Below are positions 61,660-64,000 of a stretch of 64,000 bases of DNA, in pieces. A program made the translations under genes and the position numbers. The notes beneath the pieces are model-generated. The model did no database searches. It saw only the letters and a list, made by a program, of their open reading frames with translations, and was not told where the DNA came from. The DNA comes from Planctomycetaceae bacterium (lineage in GTDB: Bacteria; Planctomycetota; Planctomycetia; Pirellulales; Pirellulaceae): contig PAQH01000008.1 in assembly GCA_002709225.1 (NCBI GenBank), positions 71,946 through 135,945 of the forward strand, given 5' to 3'. The number at the start of each line of letters is the position of its first letter. The stretch's first letter is position 1.

Positions 61660-63135
61660 CTAGACAACTTCACTGGGAACGACAAAGGGCTTCCGGTAAA
61701 CGCGCGTCAGCATCTGATCGGCACGCTCGTTGTCCTTGAAAGTCTCACTCGTGGGATCAAAGGGCAAATGCGATCCCAGTTGGAGCTGGGTTTTCTTCAA
61801 GTCGATTCCGTTGTCGCCCAAATGGCCTAATGTACGTTCCAGTGTGGCCGCCACATTCTCACTTGAAGACAACTGCTCCAAACGAGGCAATGCTTTGTCG
61901 AAACCAACCGTTTCACCCAAGCGATACGAAATATTCCCTAGGTGACAAAGCGCGCTCGACAGGTGTCCCTCCTCGATATCCGCATTGAGGTCATCATGTT
62001 TCCGACTACGGACGGCGGCTAAGAAGTTATTGAAGTGGTTTCCTCCACCACTGAACTCCTCAATTTTCGCTCCATCAAGATCAAACGCCGCGCCTCGGTC
62101 ATAGCTGTTCATTACGAGGTAACCTTCGCTACCCTCAAAAATCACGCCAATCCGAGCATTCTTGTAGCCAGATGTCTTCAGACCACGGACTTCAAAAACC
62201 AGGGCCTGTTCTCCGTAATCGTGGACGATCACCTGCGTGTTTGCGGTATCGCCTGCGTCAACATAGCCAAAGCGACCACCATAACTCATCACGGAGTGGC
62301 TCAAATGGTCAACACCCAAGCCCCATCGAGCCAAGTCCATCTGATGGATTCCCTGGTTCCCCAAATCTCCGTTGCCATACGGCCACTGCCAGTGCCAGTC
62401 GTAGTGAAACCGAGAGCGGGTAAGAGGCGCTTGGGGCGCCGGACCAAGCCAAAGATCATAGTTAACGGACGTGGGCGGATCGTAGGCTGGCGTGGTTGCA
62501 GTCGCCCCACGCGGCCCAATCGAGCCACGTGGCTTGTAACATAAACCACGGGCAACTGAGACCTTGCCAATTTTTCCCGACTGGACAAAATCCATCGCCG
62601 CAATCATTCCTGGGTTTGAGCGGCACTGCGTACCTGTCTGGCAAATCTTCCCGTGCTTGCGCGCAACCTGTACCATCCGGCGGCCTTCGCTGACATTGTG
62701 GCTTACCGGTTTTTCAACATAAACATCCTTACCCGATTGCATGGCCCAAATCGCCGACAAGGCGTGCCAGTGGTTTGGAGTAGCAATACTGACGATATCG
62801 ACTGATGTATCGTCAAAGGCGGTCCGCATGTCTTCAACGTACTGAGGTGCGCGACCACCTTGACGCTTACCAACCTCCTGTGCACGGCGAGCACCAATTT
62901 CACGGTCCGGGTCGCAGAGATAGACAACTTCGGTGTCTTTACGACCGGCAAACGCCCCAATGTGACTGCCACCTCGACCACGTACGCCTACCACCGCAAC
63001 CCGCAGACGCTCGTTGGGACTGGCGCTCTGAGCCTCTTCTTCCGCCATGAGTTCATTTGCCGAACCAGCTGCTACTGTCGCAGCCGTGGCAAACATTGAA
63101 TCTTCAAGAAACTGACGGCGAGTTCTCTTGGACAT
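61660..63135 (-). CDS. Exported Gfo/Idh/MocA family oxidoreductase
   Basis: NAD(P)-dependent sugar-type oxidoreductase of 491 residues with a twin-arginine signal (KRTRRQFLEDSMFATAATVA, residues 3-22), as in many planctomycete members. The Rossmann motif is VVGVRGRGGSHIGAF near residue 47, then VSIATPNHWHALSAIWAM (in part) and the EKP dipeptide motif in DVYVEKPVSHN. The C-terminal catalytic domain follows with GDLGNQGIHQMDLARWGLG, which carries the conserved His. Export suggests it carries its cofactor folded into the periplasm. ATG 63135 has GGAG about 9 nt upstream. Substrate unknown; a sugar or inositol derivative is likely. Confidence 0.92.
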   Translation of the reverse strand: MSKRTRRQFLEDSMFATAATVAAGSANELMAEEEAQSASPNERLRVAVVGVRGRGGSHIGAFAGRKDTEVVYLCDPDREIGARRAQEVGKRQGGRAPQYVEDMRTAFDDTSVDIVSIATPNHWHALSAIWAMQSGKDVYVEKPVSHNVSEGRRMVQVARKHGKICQTGTQCRSNPGMIAAMDFVQSGKIGKVSVARGLCYKPRGSIGPRGATATTPAYDPPTSVNYDLWLGPAPQAPLTRSRFHYDWHWQWPYGNGDLGNQGIHQMDLARWGLGVDHLSHSVMSYGGRFGYVDAGDTANTQVIVHDYGEQALVFEVRGLKTSGYKNARIGVIFEGSEGYLVMNSYDRGAAFDLDGAKIEEFSGGGNHFNNFLAAVRSRKHDDLNADIEEGHLSSALCHLGNISYRLGETVGFDKALPRLEQLSSSENVAATLERTLGHLGDNGIDLKKTQLQLGSHLPFDPTSETFKDNERADQMLTRVYRKPFVVPSEVV

Positions 63136-63466
63136 CTCTGCTTTCTCCAGCGAGTCTGAAAAGGCGCACATCTATCATTGTGAGAGCATCATACCAAACC
63201 AGACCGCTACAGGAAAAGCGAATCCAGCACCGCGGCAATGCGTAAACGGCGCTGTCGCGGCCACGACGCCCAGCTGACCGCCCAGTGGGGGGGGCCCTCT
63301 GCCCGATTGTAAGGATTGATCTCGTACTACCTGTTTTGCTTTGCGGCCACACGTGTATCCGCGTTGAATGCTCACCAGCGGCCCAAAACTGTGACCTACG
63401 TTTGGAGGTAGAACATTCCTATCCCGCCATAAATGTGCGACGAGCTTGTAAGAACTGAGGTACACC
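63136..63466. other. Divergent intergenic region at the right end
   Basis: About 330 bp between the Gfo/Idh/MocA gene and a plus-strand gene. It includes a run of eight Gs near 63290. Frames reading across it on the minus strand are unsupported. GAGG at 63457-63460 is the ribosome binding site of the following gene. Confidence 0.5.
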
Positions 63467-64000
63467 ATGGACTTTCTAGAATCGCCGCTGCAGGAATCCA
63501 CATCACCGGATGCCACTCCTAGCTTTGGTCAGGTGAGCAAGCAGGAACTAGAAGCCCATCTCAAAGTCCGTCACTACGATGGCTTTACGTTGACGGATGC
63601 GATTCGACCGGCGATTGACTTGAGAGTCATCCCGCGACAAGGGTATCGGCGCGATTGCTATCGTAATCAGAAGGACGGGCGCAACGTCCCTGTTCTAATG
63701 TGCGCCGCGAGTCAAGAAATTCTGTTCGAGCTATTCATGGAACTCATCGAGAAGTTGGGACAGGACGTCGATGTCGTCTTGGAAACCAGCCACTACCAGG
63801 ATCAAGCCGGACACCTGGATTCTTACCGTGAGCAAATTGAATCTCCCATCCTGCAGAGCACCCTCTGGGGTTATGAAGAACTGCTACTCAACGACGGCTG
63901 TACGGGAATCGCCGTGATGAATCCCCGCACTCCCCAGGAAATTCAATTCGACGAACACAAAATGCTGGTCGTCTATGGTGAACCACTTGCACCCTTTGAA
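63467..64000 (+). CDS. Conserved hypothetical protein, 3' end cut by window
   Basis: The first 178 codons of a gene that continues past the window edge. ATG 63467 has GAGG about 7 nt upstream. Recognisable parts are a variable N terminus, LRVIPRQGYRRDCYRNQKDGR (in part), a helix LFELFMELIEKLGQDVDVVLETSH, HLDSYREQIESPILQSTLWGYEELLLNDGCTGIAV (in part) and DEHKMLVVYG. I recall such proteins as conserved in planctomycetes without assigned function. No motif for catalysis is obvious. Confidence 0.75.
   Translation, partial: MDFLESPLQESTSPDATPSFGQVSKQELEAHLKVRHYDGFTLTDAIRPAIDLRVIPRQGYRRDCYRNQKDGRNVPVLMCAASQEILFELFMELIEKLGQDVDVVLETSHYQDQAGHLDSYREQIESPILQSTLWGYEELLLNDGCTGIAVMNPRTPQEIQFDEHKMLVVYGEPLAPFE

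Overview
The window looks like a stretch of planctomycete chromosome (order Planctomycetales or Pirellulales; I cannot place it further without rRNA). The case rests on lineage-typical families: the DUF1549/DUF1553 cytochrome plus DUF1501 pair at 273-4265, a second DUF1501 protein at 49827-51287, several twin-arginine (RR-x-F) exported proteins, a formylmethanofuran dehydrogenase C subunit as in planctomycete tetrahydromethanopterin C1 metabolism, an FG-GAP/TPR giant, and small conserved proteins known to me mainly from this phylum. Base composition looks even, in the low-to-mid fifties % GC by eye. I see no rRNA, tRNA, CRISPR array, insertion sequence or prophage.

Layout. 1-6060: secreted cytochrome/DUF1501 pair, then a RidA-like protein and an atypical M20 hydrolase on the minus strand. 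6414-11862: ArsR-type regulator behind a duplicated 12-bp motif, a PHA-system protein, and a molybdenum/tungsten cofactor group (MoeA fused to a binding-protein domain, MobA) around FhcC. 11852-18720: 3-hydroxyisobutyrate-dehydrogenase-like enzyme, membrane proteins, class III aminotransferase, SDR, ROK kinase, thiol peroxidase. 19125-21500: ferredoxin, FAD/NAD(P) reductase and MoaD-like protein resembling the accessory part of an NAD-linked aldehyde oxidoreductase operon, but without the catalytic subunit. 21607-34930: octaheme-HEAT-TPR cytochrome, S2P protease, Nudix hydrolase, 1241-aa FG-GAP protein, Ldh-family dehydrogenase, an ATP-grasp ligase paired with a zinc metallopeptidase, and Rho. 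34931-47068: about 1 kb of noncoding DNA, thioredoxin/YHS-like protein, amidohydrolase, Nramp-related transporter, TolC-type protein, PdxH, DUF1571, MBL hydrolase, EpmA. 47278-54638: sugar-acid region (tagaturonate epimerase, Zn-alcohol dehydrogenase, then a minus-strand run with FucU, creatininase-family, phytanoyl-CoA dioxygenase-family and DUF1501 proteins). 54997-64000: TPR-like protein, SMC, a FlgI-derived lipoprotein with HEAT-like repeats, a secreted Gfo/Idh/MocA oxidoreductase and the start of a conserved hypothetical gene.

Most of this is housekeeping and catabolic chromosome. The best candidates for undescribed biology are the ATP-grasp/metallopeptidase pair, the AOR-type accessory set lacking its tungsten subunit, the FlgI-HEAT lipoprotein, the Nramp homologue lacking both metal-binding motifs, and a set of short tandem duplications in intergenic DNA. 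Starts were chosen mainly from Shine-Dalgarno spacing and homology boundaries; many genes here lack an obvious ribosome binding site, so several starts are provisional.
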